DNA of 64,000 nucleotides, from assembly GCF_031085175.1 (NCBI RefSeq), contig NZ_JAVHUY010000028.1, positions 62,001 to 126,000 on the forward strand, in the 5' to 3' direction. Source of the DNA: Phytohabitans maris. GTDB taxonomy: Bacteria > Actinomycetota > Actinomycetes > Mycobacteriales > Micromonosporaceae. The position numbers were made by a program, and so were the translations under genes. The notes under the pieces were generated by a model. The model was not told the origin of the DNA. It was given only the letters and a program-made list of their open reading frames with translations, and searched no databases. This document shows, in pieces, positions 45,452 to 53,772 of the stretch; position 1 is the first letter of the stretch, and every line of letters begins with the position of its first letter.

Positions 45452-46095
45452 CGGGCCGGCACGCCCTTGACGACGGCGTTGGCCGGTACGTCGCGCGTCA
45501 CGCAGGCGCCGGCGCCGACCGTCGACCAGGCGCCCACGTGCAGCCCCTGCAGGACGGCCGCGGTGGTGCCGACCAGTACGCCGGTCTCCAGGTGGCAGTC
45601 GCCGGAGACGGCGGCCAGCGGGTGCACCGCGACGTAGTCGGCCAGCACGCTGTCGTGGCCGACCGTGGCGTTCTGGTTGACGTGCGCGTGCCGGCCCAGT
45701 GTCACGTTCGTGGTGATCCGCGCGCCGGCGAACACGACCACGCCCTCGGAGATCGCGGCGTCGCCGCCGACGGTCGCCGCGGGATGGATCAGGCGGGCGG
45801 CCGGCAGCCGGTAGCCGGCCAGGCGCCGGTCGATGTCGGCGCGGACCCGCGGGGTGCCGACGCCGATCACGTAGTGGGTCTGCGGGTCCATGCCGCCCAG
45901 GCACTCCAGCGGGCCCAGGTACGGCACGGCGAGCCGGTCCAGCCGGTCCCGGTTCACAGTGGACGGAGAGTCGTCGACGGCGCCGGCGACCCGCCACGGC
46001 GGCTTCCCGCCGGCGGCCTCGTTGACCGCTTGGACGATGGTGAGCAGTTCCCGGCCGTGACCGCCGCAGCCCACGATGACGAGGGGTGTGCTCAC
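45448..46095 (-). CDS. PglD-like sugar acetyltransferase
   Basis: A 215-residue acetyltransferase. The N-terminal sugar-binding part starts LVIVGCGGHGRELLTIVQAV. The beta-helix has HVNQNATVGHDSVLADYVAVHP, with the His of VGHD as the expected base. It should acetylate C4-NH2 of UDP-4-amino-sugar to UDP-diNAc-bacillosamine. Its neighbours are the pglC-like and pglE-like genes, overlapping by 4 bp on each side, matching the epsM/pglD order in other bacteria. Confidence 0.83.
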   Translation of the reverse strand: MSTPLVIVGCGGHGRELLTIVQAVNEAAGGKPPWRVAGAVDDSPSTVNRDRLDRLAVPYLGPLECLGGMDPQTHYVIGVGTPRVRADIDRRLAGYRLPAARLIHPAATVGGDAAISEGVVVFAGARITTNVTLGRHAHVNQNATVGHDSVLADYVAVHPLAAVSGDCHLETGVLVGTTAAVLQGLHVGAWSTVGAGACVTRDVPANAVVKGVPAR

Positions 46096-46718
46096 GCGTG
46101 CTCCTCCGCCCGGCCGGCCGGGGGACCGGCGTACTCCGGCGCGGTGGCGCAGCCCGGCGCCCGCACGCCCGTACCGGTCAGCACCACCGGTACGGTGCGG
46201 ACCAGGATCCACAGGTCCAGGGCGAGCGAGCGGTGGTCCACGTACCAGGTGTCGAGGGCGAACTTGTCCGCCCAGGGCAGCGCGTTGCGGCCGCTGATCT
46301 GGGCCAGCCCGGTGATCCCCGGGCGGACCTCGTGGCGGCGCCACTGCTCGGCCGTGTACCGGCGCAGGTAGTCCATCAGCAGCGGGCGCGGCCCGACCAG
46401 GCTCATCTCGCCGCGCAGGACGTTCCAGAGGGTGGGCAGCTCGTCCAGGCTCAGCGCGCGCAGCACCCGGCCGGCCGGGGTGAGCCGCTGCGCGTCGGAC
46501 AGCAGCCCGCGCCGCTCGTCCACGTCCCGCATCGTGCGAAACTTCACCAGCGTGAACGGCCGCCCGGCCATCCCGGGCCGGACCTGGCGAAACAGCACCG
46601 GCCGGCCGATCGCCGAGCGGACCACCACCGCGACGGCCGCCAGCAGCGGCAGGCTGAGCAGGAGCAGGAACGCCGCGGTCACGATGTCGACGCCTCTTTT
46701 GACGTGGTCGTATCTCAT
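46092..46718 (-). CDS. PglC-like initiating phosphoglycosyl transferase
   Basis: A 208-residue monotopic enzyme. One re-entrant helix (about 12-35, VDIVTAAFLLLLSLPLLAAVAVVV) is followed by the catalytic domain with KFRTMRD, SLDELPTLWNVLRGEMSLVGPRPL and RPGITGLAQISGRN; the Asp-Glu of LDELP is the catalytic pair. It transfers a sugar phosphate from UDP-sugar to undecaprenyl phosphate, the first membrane step. The short form without extra helices belongs with PglC/EpsL, fitting diNAc-bacillosamine phosphate. It is the only priming enzyme in the window. Confidence 0.92.
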   Translation of the reverse strand: MRYDHVKRGVDIVTAAFLLLLSLPLLAAVAVVVRSAIGRPVLFRQVRPGMAGRPFTLVKFRTMRDVDERRGLLSDAQRLTPAGRVLRALSLDELPTLWNVLRGEMSLVGPRPLLMDYLRRYTAEQWRRHEVRPGITGLAQISGRNALPWADKFALDTWYVDHRSLALDLWILVRTVPVVLTGTGVRAPGCATAPEYAGPPAGRAEEHA

Positions 46719-47848
46719 CGCCGTACCTCCAGGAAGTGTCCGATCAGGTCGGTCACCCGGTCGACCTGCGCGTCGGTCAGGCTGGACCCGCTCGGCAGGG
46801 TGAGACCGTGGGTGAAGAGCCGCTCGCCGGCGCCGGTGATGGCCCCCCGCGCGCCGGCGAAGACCGGCTGCAGGTGCATCGGCTTCCACACCGGCCGGGT
46901 CTCGACGTCGTGCCGGGCCAGCTCGGCGCGGAGGTCGTCGGCGTGCCAGCCGGCGTTCCGCGGGTCCACCACGATGACGGTGAGCCAGCAGTTCGAGCCG
47001 CTGTCGTCGGCGCCGAGGACGGTGACGCCGGCGGCCGGGGCGAAGAGCTTGCGGTACCGCTCGCGCAGCGACCGCCGGCGCGCCACCATGCCGTCCAGGC
47101 GGGCGAGCTGGGCCCGGCCGAGCGCGGCGAGCAGGTTGCTCAGCCGGTAGTTGTAGCCGATCTCGGTGTGCTCGTAGTGCGGCACCGGCTGCCGCGCCTG
47201 GGTCGACAGGTACCGGCAGCGGGCGGCCAGCGCCGGCGCGTCGGTCAGCAGCATGCCGCCGCCGGAGGTGGTCATTATCTTGTTGCCGTTGAACGACACC
47301 GCGGCCGCCTGCCCGAACGAGCCGGCCCGCCGCCCGCCGTGCGCCGCGCCGAGCGCCTCCGCCGCGTCCTCGAGCACCGGCACGCCGTACCGCTCGCAGA
47401 CCGGCAGCAGGGCCGTGTAGTCCGCGCAGGCGCCGAAGAGGTCGACCGGTACCACCGCGCCGATCGGCCGCCTTTCCCGGCGCAGCCGGCCGAGCAGGTC
47501 GTCGAGGAGGCCGACGTCGAGGTTTCCGGTCGCCGGGTCGCTGTCGACGAAGACCGGCTCGGCGCCGGTGTAGACGACCGCGTTCGCCGTGGCCGCGAAC
47601 GTCAGCGTGGGCAGGACCACCGCCTGCCCGCCGCCGGCGCCGAGCGCGAGCAGTGCCAGGTGCAGCGCGGCGGTGCCGGAGCTGACCCCGACCGCGCAGG
47701 CCACGCCGACCCGCTCGGCCAGCTCGCGCTCGAACGCGTCGAGGTCCGGCCCGGCCGGCGCGACCCAGCCGGAGCGGAGCGCACGCACCACGTACGCCTC
47801 CTCCAGCTGGGTCACGTCCGGCGCGGACAGGTGGATCCGGCCGGTCAC
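46715..47848 (-). CDS. PglE-like DegT aminotransferase
   Basis: A 377-residue PLP aminotransferase that would aminate UDP-4-keto-6-deoxy-GlcNAc. The PLP Lys is in SFNGNKIMTTSGGGM (about residue 189); PTLTFAATANAVVYTGAEPVFVD and EIGYNYRLSNLLAALGRAQL are the family motifs. The GNKIMTTSGGG form is the one in PglE/EpsN, distinct from the GNKIITAGEGG form of the other aminotransferase in this window. ATGA coupling to the pglC-like gene supports the bacillosamine role. Confidence 0.87.
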   Translation of the reverse strand: MTGRIHLSAPDVTQLEEAYVVRALRSGWVAPAGPDLDAFERELAERVGVACAVGVSSGTAALHLALLALGAGGGQAVVLPTLTFAATANAVVYTGAEPVFVDSDPATGNLDVGLLDDLLGRLRRERRPIGAVVPVDLFGACADYTALLPVCERYGVPVLEDAAEALGAAHGGRRAGSFGQAAAVSFNGNKIMTTSGGGMLLTDAPALAARCRYLSTQARQPVPHYEHTEIGYNYRLSNLLAALGRAQLARLDGMVARRRSLRERYRKLFAPAAGVTVLGADDSGSNCWLTVIVVDPRNAGWHADDLRAELARHDVETRPVWKPMHLQPVFAGARGAITGAGERLFTHGLTLPSGSSLTDAQVDRVTDLIGHFLEVRR

Positions 47849-47882
47849 CGGAGCGGCTCCGTACCGGCGCCGGCCCGGGCGC

Positions 47883-47888
47883 TAGCCT
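47883..47888 (+). promoter_or_regulatory. Leaderless -10 box before the phosphatase gene
   Basis: TAGCCT ends 8 nt before the ATG at 47897, in a 48-bp gap between divergent genes, with no ribosome site. It fits a leaderless promoter. Confidence 0.4.
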
Positions 47889-47896
47889 GGTGCGCG

Positions 47897-48475
47897 ATGG
47901 CACAGCCGAACGACGCCTTCCAGACCCTCTTCGTCTGCCACGCCAACCTCTGCCGCTCGCCGATGGCGGAGCGGCTCGCCGGTGTGCGGGCCGCCCGGGC
48001 CGAGGGGCTCGCGGTGGCCAGCGCCGGTACGCACGCGCAGCCGGGGCGGCGGATGCACCCGTACACCGAGCAGGTCCTGGCCGAGCTCGGCGCGGCACCG
48101 GACGGGTTCCGCAGCCAGCCGGCGACCGCGCCCCTGCTGGCGGGCTCGCAGCTGGTGCTCACCGCCACCCGGCGGCAGCGCGCGCACTGCGTCTCGCTCG
48201 CCCCGGCGACGGTCCGGCGGACCTTCACGCTGCGGCAGTTCGCCCGGCTCGCCGCGACGGTCGACCGCGACCGGCTGGCCGGCCTGCCCGCCGCCGCCCG
48301 GGCCCGGGCGCTGGTCGACGAGGTGGCCGCCGCCCGGGGCACCGCGCAGCCGGTCCCGCCCGACGACGACGACCTGCTCGACCCGGTCGGCCAGCCGGTG
48401 GAGAGCTTCCGGACCTGTTCGCGCACGGTCACCGCCGCGCTGGACGTGGTGTTCGGCCTCATCGTGCCGACCTGA
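47897..48475 (+). CDS. Low-molecular-weight protein tyrosine phosphatase (Wzb-like)
   Basis: A 192-residue phosphatase. The active-site loop is CHANLCR (Cys14 to Arg20), followed by SPMAERL; the general acid Asp lies in DDDDLLDPVG near residue 165. In polysaccharide systems such enzymes dephosphorylate the tyrosine tail of the Wzc kinase, and here the kinase gene is next door, convergent and overlapping by 17 bp. The protein is about 40 residues longer than E. coli Wzb, with an extra helical segment at about 115-150. Confidence 0.9.
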   Translation: MAQPNDAFQTLFVCHANLCRSPMAERLAGVRAARAEGLAVASAGTHAQPGRRMHPYTEQVLAELGAAPDGFRSQPATAPLLAGSQLVLTATRRQRAHCVSLAPATVRRTFTLRQFARLAATVDRDRLAGLPAAARARALVDEVAAARGTAQPVPPDDDDLLDPVGQPVESFRTCSRTVTAALDVVFGLIVPT

Positions 48476-49940
48476 CCCGCTCCGCCACGTCGCCGACCTT
48501 CTCCGCGGCGTTTCCGACCTTCTCCGTGGCGTTCTCGGTGGAGCGGGCGACGGGCGGCGCGGCCGTGACCTCGACCCGGTCCAGCCGCGGCCGGGCGTCC
48601 GGCCCGTGCGACTGGTAGTAGTAGTCCTCGTTGCGGGTCGGCGGCGTCATGTTGAGCACGAAGCCGAGCAGCCGGGCGTCCACCGCGGCCAGCGCCCGCA
48701 CCGCGGTCGCGACCTGCGGGCGGGTGGTGCGGCCGCAGCGGACCACCACGAGCGCGCCGTCGGCCCGGACCGTCGCCACGGCGGCGTCGGTCACCGGCAG
48801 CAGCGGCGGGGTGTCGATGATGACGATGTCGAACCGTTCGCGCATCCGGTCCAGCAGGTCGACCAGCGCCTGGGAGCCGAGCAGCTCGCTCGGGTTGGGC
48901 GGCAGCGCCCCGCTGGGCAGCACCCACAGGTCGTGCTTTCCCCACCGCTGCAGCACGTCGTCGATCTCGGCGTGGCCGGCCAGCACGTTGGACAGGCCGA
49001 TGGCGCCCTCGAGGCCGAGGTACTCGGCGACCCGGGGCCGGCGCATGTCCGCCTCCACCAGCAGGACCCGCCGGCCGCCCTCGGCGAACATGATGGCCAG
49101 GTTGGCGGCCGTGGCCGACTTGCCCTCGTCCGGCACCGAGCTGGTGACCACGATGGACCGGGCGGCCCGGTCGACGTCGACGAACTGCAGGTTGGTACGG
49201 AGCTGGCGCAGCGCCTCGGCCCGCACGGAGCGCCGCTGGTCGGCGACGATGAGCGGGCTCTGCCGGGCGGCCGCGTCGAACGGGATGGTGCCCAGCAGCG
49301 GCGCCGGCGTCACCTCGCGCAGCGAGTCGGCGCCGCGGACCGTGGTGTCCAGGACGTCGCGGAGCACCGCCGCGGCGGCGCCGAGCACCAGGCCGACGAG
49401 CAGGGCCACCGTGTAGTTGCGCACCGGCCGCGGCGCCACCGGCGTGCTCTGCAGGGTCGGGCCGGAGACCACCGCCACCTTGACCGACGAGGTGCTGCGC
49501 CCCGGCGGCGTCTCCAGCTCCTCGACCAGCGCGGTGAACTCGCTGGCCACCGCGTCGGCGACCGCGCGGGAACGGTCGCCGTCCCGGTCCGTCACCGTGG
49601 AGCGCAGCAGCACCGTGCCGGGTACCGCCTTGGCGCTGATCCGCGACTGCACCTCGGCGGCGCTGAGCCCGTGCCCGGCCCGGCCGGCCACCGCCCGCGC
49701 CAGCCGGTCGCTGGTCAGCAGGTCCGTGTACGACTTGACCCGCTGCTGGGAGAAGAGCTCACCCTGGTACGCGTCGGCCACGCCCTGGTTGGCGGTGGTG
49801 ACGAAGAACGTCGTCGAGGTGGCGTACCGCGCCGGTGTCAGGGCGGTCACCAGCGCCGCCACGCCCGCCGCGGCCGCGACGGCGAGCAGTACGAACCACC
49901 ACCGCTTGCGAACGGCGTGGAGGTAGTCGCGAAGGTCCAT
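48459..49940 (-). CDS. Wzz / BY-kinase chain-length regulator
   Basis: A 493-residue protein joining a Wzz domain (transmembrane helices at about 15-37 and 172-192) to a cytosolic tyrosine kinase. The ATP site is SSVPDEGKSATAANLA (about 265-280), Walker A' is VLLVEADMRRP and Walker B is DIVIIDTPP. A tyrosine cluster, DYYY at about 440, is the expected autophosphorylation site. After it comes a 50-residue tail with a 7-residue repeat (NATEKVG, NAAEKVG, DVAERVR), encoded by 21-bp repeats, which may form a coiled coil. It would set chain length together with a Wzy polymerase. Confidence 0.9.
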   Translation of the reverse strand: MDLRDYLHAVRKRWWFVLLAVAAAAGVAALVTALTPARYATSTTFFVTTANQGVADAYQGELFSQQRVKSYTDLLTSDRLARAVAGRAGHGLSAAEVQSRISAKAVPGTVLLRSTVTDRDGDRSRAVADAVASEFTALVEELETPPGRSTSSVKVAVVSGPTLQSTPVAPRPVRNYTVALLVGLVLGAAAAVLRDVLDTTVRGADSLREVTPAPLLGTIPFDAAARQSPLIVADQRRSVRAEALRQLRTNLQFVDVDRAARSIVVTSSVPDEGKSATAANLAIMFAEGGRRVLLVEADMRRPRVAEYLGLEGAIGLSNVLAGHAEIDDVLQRWGKHDLWVLPSGALPPNPSELLGSQALVDLLDRMRERFDIVIIDTPPLLPVTDAAVATVRADGALVVVRCGRTTRPQVATAVRALAAVDARLLGFVLNMTPPTRNEDYYYQSHGPDARPRLDRVEVTAAPPVARSTENATEKVGNAAEKVGDVAERVRSAR

Positions 49941-50023
49941 GTGTGTCAGCTCCTGGGATCGGCGCGTGCCTCGGGTCCGAGACACGGTTCTCTGGTACCG
50001 GCGGTATGTGGGCGGTGCCCCCG

Positions 50024-51856
50024 TCAGGCCTCGGTCGCCACCCGCTCGCGCAGGCGGCAGAGGTCGGCCAGTTCGGCGGCGAGGGCGTCGCGGCTGGCGA
50101 AGATGTTCAGCAGCCGTACGTCGGACGGGTCGAGCGGCGGCACCGACACGTGCGAGATCAGCGGGTGCAGGGGGCGGCTGTCCTGTTCGTCCTGGCCGAA
50201 CAGCTGCTCGTCGAGCTTCTCGCCCGGGCGCAGTCCGGTGTAGACGATCTCGATCGGCTCGTGCGCCTGCTCGGCCATCTGCCGCGCGACGTCGGAGATC
50301 CGTACCGGCTTGCCCATGTCGAGCACCAGCGCCTCGCCGGGGCGGCCGATCACGGCGGCCTGGATGACCAGCTGGACGGCCTCCTGGACGGTCATGAAGT
50401 AGCGGGTGACGTCCGGGTGGGTGACCGTGATCGGGCCGCCGGCCGCCATCTGCGCGCTGAACGCGGTGAGCACCGAGCCGCGGCTGCCCAGCACGTTGCC
50501 GAAGCGCACGCTGAGGAAGTTCTGGCCGCTGAGCGCCGCCGCGTGCGCGGTGAGCCGTTCGGTGACCCGCTTGGAGTAGCCCAGCACGCTGACCGGGTTG
50601 GCGGCCTTGTCGGTGGAGATGTTGACGAAGGTGTCCACCCCGGCGCACGCCTCCAGCAGGTCCAGCGTTCCCCAGATGTTGCTCTTGACCGCCTCGGCCG
50701 GGTTCCGTTCCAGCAGGGTCAGGTGCTTGAGCGCCGCCGCGTGGAAGACCACCTGGGGCTGCCGGTCGGCGATGATGGCCCGGACCCGGTCCCGGTCGCG
50801 CAGGTCGGCGAGGATGAGCTCGGGGCTGTCGAGCAGCGCCCGGCCGTGCAGGGCGAGCTGGGTGGCGTGCAGCGCCGACTCGTCCCGGTCCAGCATCATC
50901 AGCTCGCGCGGCCCGAACCGGTGGATCTGCCGGCACAGCTCCGACCCGATCGACCCGCCGGCGCCGGTCACCAGGACCCGCTTGCCGCGCAGGTGGCCGG
51001 CGATGGACTCGATGTCGGTCTCGATCTGGCGCCGGCCCAGCAGGTCGCTGGGGCGGGGCTCGCGCACGTCGGCGACCCGGATCCGCCCGTCCAGCAGCTC
51101 GGCCACCGACGGCACCACCTTGAACCGGGCGCCGGCCGCCAGCGTCAGGCCGCGGATCTCCCGGACGAGCTGGGCGTTGGCGTTGGCGACGGAGAAGACC
51201 ACGACGGAGGCGCCGGTCCGGGCGACGGCCTCGGCGAGGTGGTCGCGGCCGCCGAGCACGCCGACGCCGTACAGCTGCAGGTTGCGCTTGAGCGGGTCGT
51301 CGTCGAGCAGCCCGACCGGCAGGTACCGGCTGTGCCGGTCGCGCAGCATCGCGCCGATCAGCTCCCGGCAGGCGCCGCCCGCCCCGAACAGCAGCACCGG
51401 GACCCGGTCGCTGGGCACCGGCGGCGGCGCGGTGCGTTCGCGCCGTACCCGCCGCCAGTAGCGGGCCCCGAACATGACCGTCAGGGCCAGCGAGCCGCCG
51501 ACCAGCGGGGTGCTGAGGTGCAGGTGCCCGCCGGGGATCGACAGGCCGGTGACGGTGAGCAGGAAAGCGGTGAGGAGGACCGTCGCGGCGACCGCGCGGA
51601 CCTCCTCGAAGCTGCCGAACCAGTACCGGCCCCGGTAGAGATGGTGGAAGTGGCCGATCAGGGCCTGTAGCACGGCCGCCAGCAGTGCCAGCAGGATCGC
51701 GGTGCGCAGCCGCGTCGACGGGACCGAGAGCTCGTACCGGGCGTAGGTCGCGGTGAGGATGCCGACCCCCCAGGCCGAGGCGTCGATCGCCAGGGGTATC
51801 AGTGTCGTTCGTATCGTCCGAACCGGTTGGCGTTTGAGCCCATCTTGTGATGACAC
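50024..51856 (-). CDS. PglF/CapD-like membrane UDP-GlcNAc 4,6-dehydratase
   Basis: A 610-residue protein. Four transmembrane helices (about 17-130) and a CoA-binding-like Rossmann domain (about 150-270, VLLFGAGGACRELIGAML) precede the SDR dehydratase, with cofactor loop LVTGAGGSIGSELCRQI (about 295-311), FHAAALKHLTLLERNP and STDKAANPVSVLGYSKR; a Leu stands where relatives have Met. It would start the bacillosamine route with the pglE- and pglD-like enzymes. The start is GTG at 51856. It follows a long upstream region of about 700 bp and precedes the kinase gene by 83 bp. Confidence 0.9.
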   Translation of the reverse strand: MSSQDGLKRQPVRTIRTTLIPLAIDASAWGVGILTATYARYELSVPSTRLRTAILLALLAAVLQALIGHFHHLYRGRYWFGSFEEVRAVAATVLLTAFLLTVTGLSIPGGHLHLSTPLVGGSLALTVMFGARYWRRVRRERTAPPPVPSDRVPVLLFGAGGACRELIGAMLRDRHSRYLPVGLLDDDPLKRNLQLYGVGVLGGRDHLAEAVARTGASVVVFSVANANAQLVREIRGLTLAAGARFKVVPSVAELLDGRIRVADVREPRPSDLLGRRQIETDIESIAGHLRGKRVLVTGAGGSIGSELCRQIHRFGPRELMMLDRDESALHATQLALHGRALLDSPELILADLRDRDRVRAIIADRQPQVVFHAAALKHLTLLERNPAEAVKSNIWGTLDLLEACAGVDTFVNISTDKAANPVSVLGYSKRVTERLTAHAAALSGQNFLSVRFGNVLGSRGSVLTAFSAQMAAGGPITVTHPDVTRYFMTVQEAVQLVIQAAVIGRPGEALVLDMGKPVRISDVARQMAEQAHEPIEIVYTGLRPGEKLDEQLFGQDEQDSRPLHPLISHVSVPPLDPSDVRLLNIFASRDALAAELADLCRLRERVATEA

Positions 51857-52557
51857 AGAAACCCCCGTTCTGAGTGGATCACTCTGTCTCGCGTGGGGCG
51901 GCGTGATCCGGGGCCGCCCCGCACGGCTCCGCTGCTCACCGGAGGTGAGCTCGGCTCGGACGACCAGCCCGGGCGGTCGTCAGCTTCGGATGGCGCGTGG
52001 CGAACGTGGGCAGCCGGTACACGGGGGGAGTAGCCGGCTGGCCCGGGTGCACCACCACACAGGACGCCGAGGCAGGCCGCCGGGGGTCGGGCGGCACGGG
52101 GGTGGCCGAGCCGGAGAAGGCGGCTCGGCCTCGCGAGGCGGTGTGTCGTCGTCCGCATGCCGCCAGCCGTTACCGGGTGTCCACGCTGGACGCCACAGTG
52201 GGTCCGCCGCCGCCGATGAACAAGCGCGGACGCGGATAGGGACAGCACCGGCTCTCCACCTCGCTGACGCGGACCCCGGGGCACGTGCGCACGCCTGGTA
52301 CGCCGACGGGCGGTCCGACGGCCTGGGGGTCGCATATTTTCGGTATGTAGTGGTTGTCCCCTTTCTCACGAACGACCGACCCATCCGTGACGCGAAGAAC
52401 CCAACGATCTGAGAAATTAGGTACGAAATAAGCGGATGAAGCGTGTTTCTCAACGTGATCTACGGGATTGTTGTAAACCATGAAGCTTGTACCCGCTCGC
52501 CGCGGCGGCGTGCATCGGCAGCGTCCACTTTCCTCGATCGCTGGCAGGACCCTCCCC
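51857..52557. promoter_or_regulatory. Long regulatory gap between the PglF-like and sigma factor genes
   Basis: 701 bp without a believable gene. Nearest the dehydratase are two clean hairpins: GCTCACC-GGA-GGTGAGC (51934-51950) and GACGACC with GGTCGTC around a 9-nt loop (51959-51981). The far half (52330-52480) is AT-rich and has three copies of TTTCTCA: 52362-52368, 52446-52452, and inverted at 52410-52416. A perfect GTCCACGCTGGAC palindrome lies at 52179-52191. The layout suggests a structured leader for the minus-strand operon and a regulator-bound promoter for the sigma factor. I do not recognise a known riboswitch. Confidence 0.5.
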
Positions 52558-53772
52558 ATGACCACGACATCGACGTTCGAAGACCAACCTGATGCCGATC
52601 TCGTCGCGGCCGCTCGGGCCGGCGACTCCGAGGCGTTCGCGGAGCTGTTCCGCCGCCACCGGACCGCCACCTACCGCGCGGCGGCCGCCTACGCCACCAA
52701 CCCGGCCGAGCGGGACGACCTGGTCGCCGAGAGCTTCACCCGCCTGCTGACGTGTATCCGGTCGGGGCGCGGCCCGGAGGGCGCGATCATGCCGTACCTG
52801 AACCGCATGCTCCGCAACATGGCCATCGACCGGTGGCGGCTGGACCGCGTCGTCGTGCCCTGCGAGCACCCGCCGGAGCGGGAGCCGCACTACGACGAGG
52901 ACGGTGTCGTCGCGGCCGAGCAGGCGGCCCTGGTCGCCCAGGCCTTCGCCCGGCTGCCGAAGCGCTGGCAGGACGTGCTCTGGTACACCGAGGTCGACCA
53001 GGAGCCGCCGGCCCGGGTCGCGCCGCTGCTCGGGATCACCCCCAACGCCGTCGCCGCCCTGGCGTACCGGGCGCGGGAAGGGCTCCGCCAGGCGTACCTG
53101 CAGCTGCACACGCCGGCGCAGGAGAGCGACGAGGGGTGCCGCACCGCGCTGCCGCACCTCGGCGCCTGGATCCGCGGCGGCCTCTCCCCGCGCACCGAGA
53201 CGAGGGTCGGCCGGCACCTGGAGGGCTGCGGGCGGTGCCGTACCGCCATGGGCGAGCTGGCGATGGTCAACGCGGAGATCAGCGGGGGTTCCGAGCGACC
53301 GGAGTGGCGGCGGGAGAGCCGGCCGGTCGGCACCGAGCGGCCGCCGGGAACCGGGCGTGCGGCGCCCGCGCCGGCCTTCGTACCGGCGCGGGCCGCGGGC
53401 GATCCCGGTCCGGAGCCGGTCCGGAGCGGCACCGGGGTCGGGATCGGGGATGCCGGACGCGCGCGCAACGGCCACGCGGAGGCCTCCGCGGCGCTGGCCC
53501 GCGCCGCGCTGGCGCCCACCGGCGCCGGGCCGGTGGCCCAGGAGAGCCCGGCGGGCGTGACCGTGGTCGCCGTCCGCTCCACGCCGGCCGTGGCCGACCG
53601 CGGGCCGGTGACAAAGACCGGCGGCCAGAAGCGGACGTTGCCGCTGCGCGCGAAGGCGCGGCCGGCGAGAGGGGACGCCGCCCGCGGCGTGGCGCGCCTC
53701 GTCGCGGCCGGTGAGGTGCGCGCCCGGCGGCGCGGCTATCCGGGCGGCGTCCCGCCGGAGCCGGTCACATGA
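52558..53772 (+). CDS. ECF-type sigma factor fused to a ZAS-like domain
   Basis: A 404-residue protein. Sigma region 2 is at about 12-85 (ADLVAAARAGDSEAFAELFRRH), region 4 at about 130-185 (LPKRWQDVLWYTEVDQEPP, then LLGITPNAVAALAYRAREGL). Next comes a zinc-binding anti-sigma-like segment (about 194-235) with HLEGCGRC, the H-x3-C-x2-C core of ZAS domains. The final 165 residues are Pro/Ala/Arg-rich and disordered, with no transmembrane helix. The ATG at 52558 is preceded by GGCAGGAC; an upstream in-frame ATG at 52480 exists. Its place within the locus suggests control of polysaccharide genes; the in-cis ZAS domain could make it redox- or zinc-responsive. Confidence 0.8.
   Translation: MTTTSTFEDQPDADLVAAARAGDSEAFAELFRRHRTATYRAAAAYATNPAERDDLVAESFTRLLTCIRSGRGPEGAIMPYLNRMLRNMAIDRWRLDRVVVPCEHPPEREPHYDEDGVVAAEQAALVAQAFARLPKRWQDVLWYTEVDQEPPARVAPLLGITPNAVAALAYRAREGLRQAYLQLHTPAQESDEGCRTALPHLGAWIRGGLSPRTETRVGRHLEGCGRCRTAMGELAMVNAEISGGSERPEWRRESRPVGTERPPGTGRAAPAPAFVPARAAGDPGPEPVRSGTGVGIGDAGRARNGHAEASAALARAALAPTGAGPVAQESPAGVTVVAVRSTPAVADRGPVTKTGGQKRTLPLRAKARPARGDAARGVARLVAAGEVRARRRGYPGGVPPEPVT

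Noticed and set aside
51857-52557. A cyclic-di-GMP or cyclic-di-AMP riboswitch before the PglF-like gene
   Set aside because: I looked for the conserved cores on both strands and could not match them; only generic hairpins are visible.
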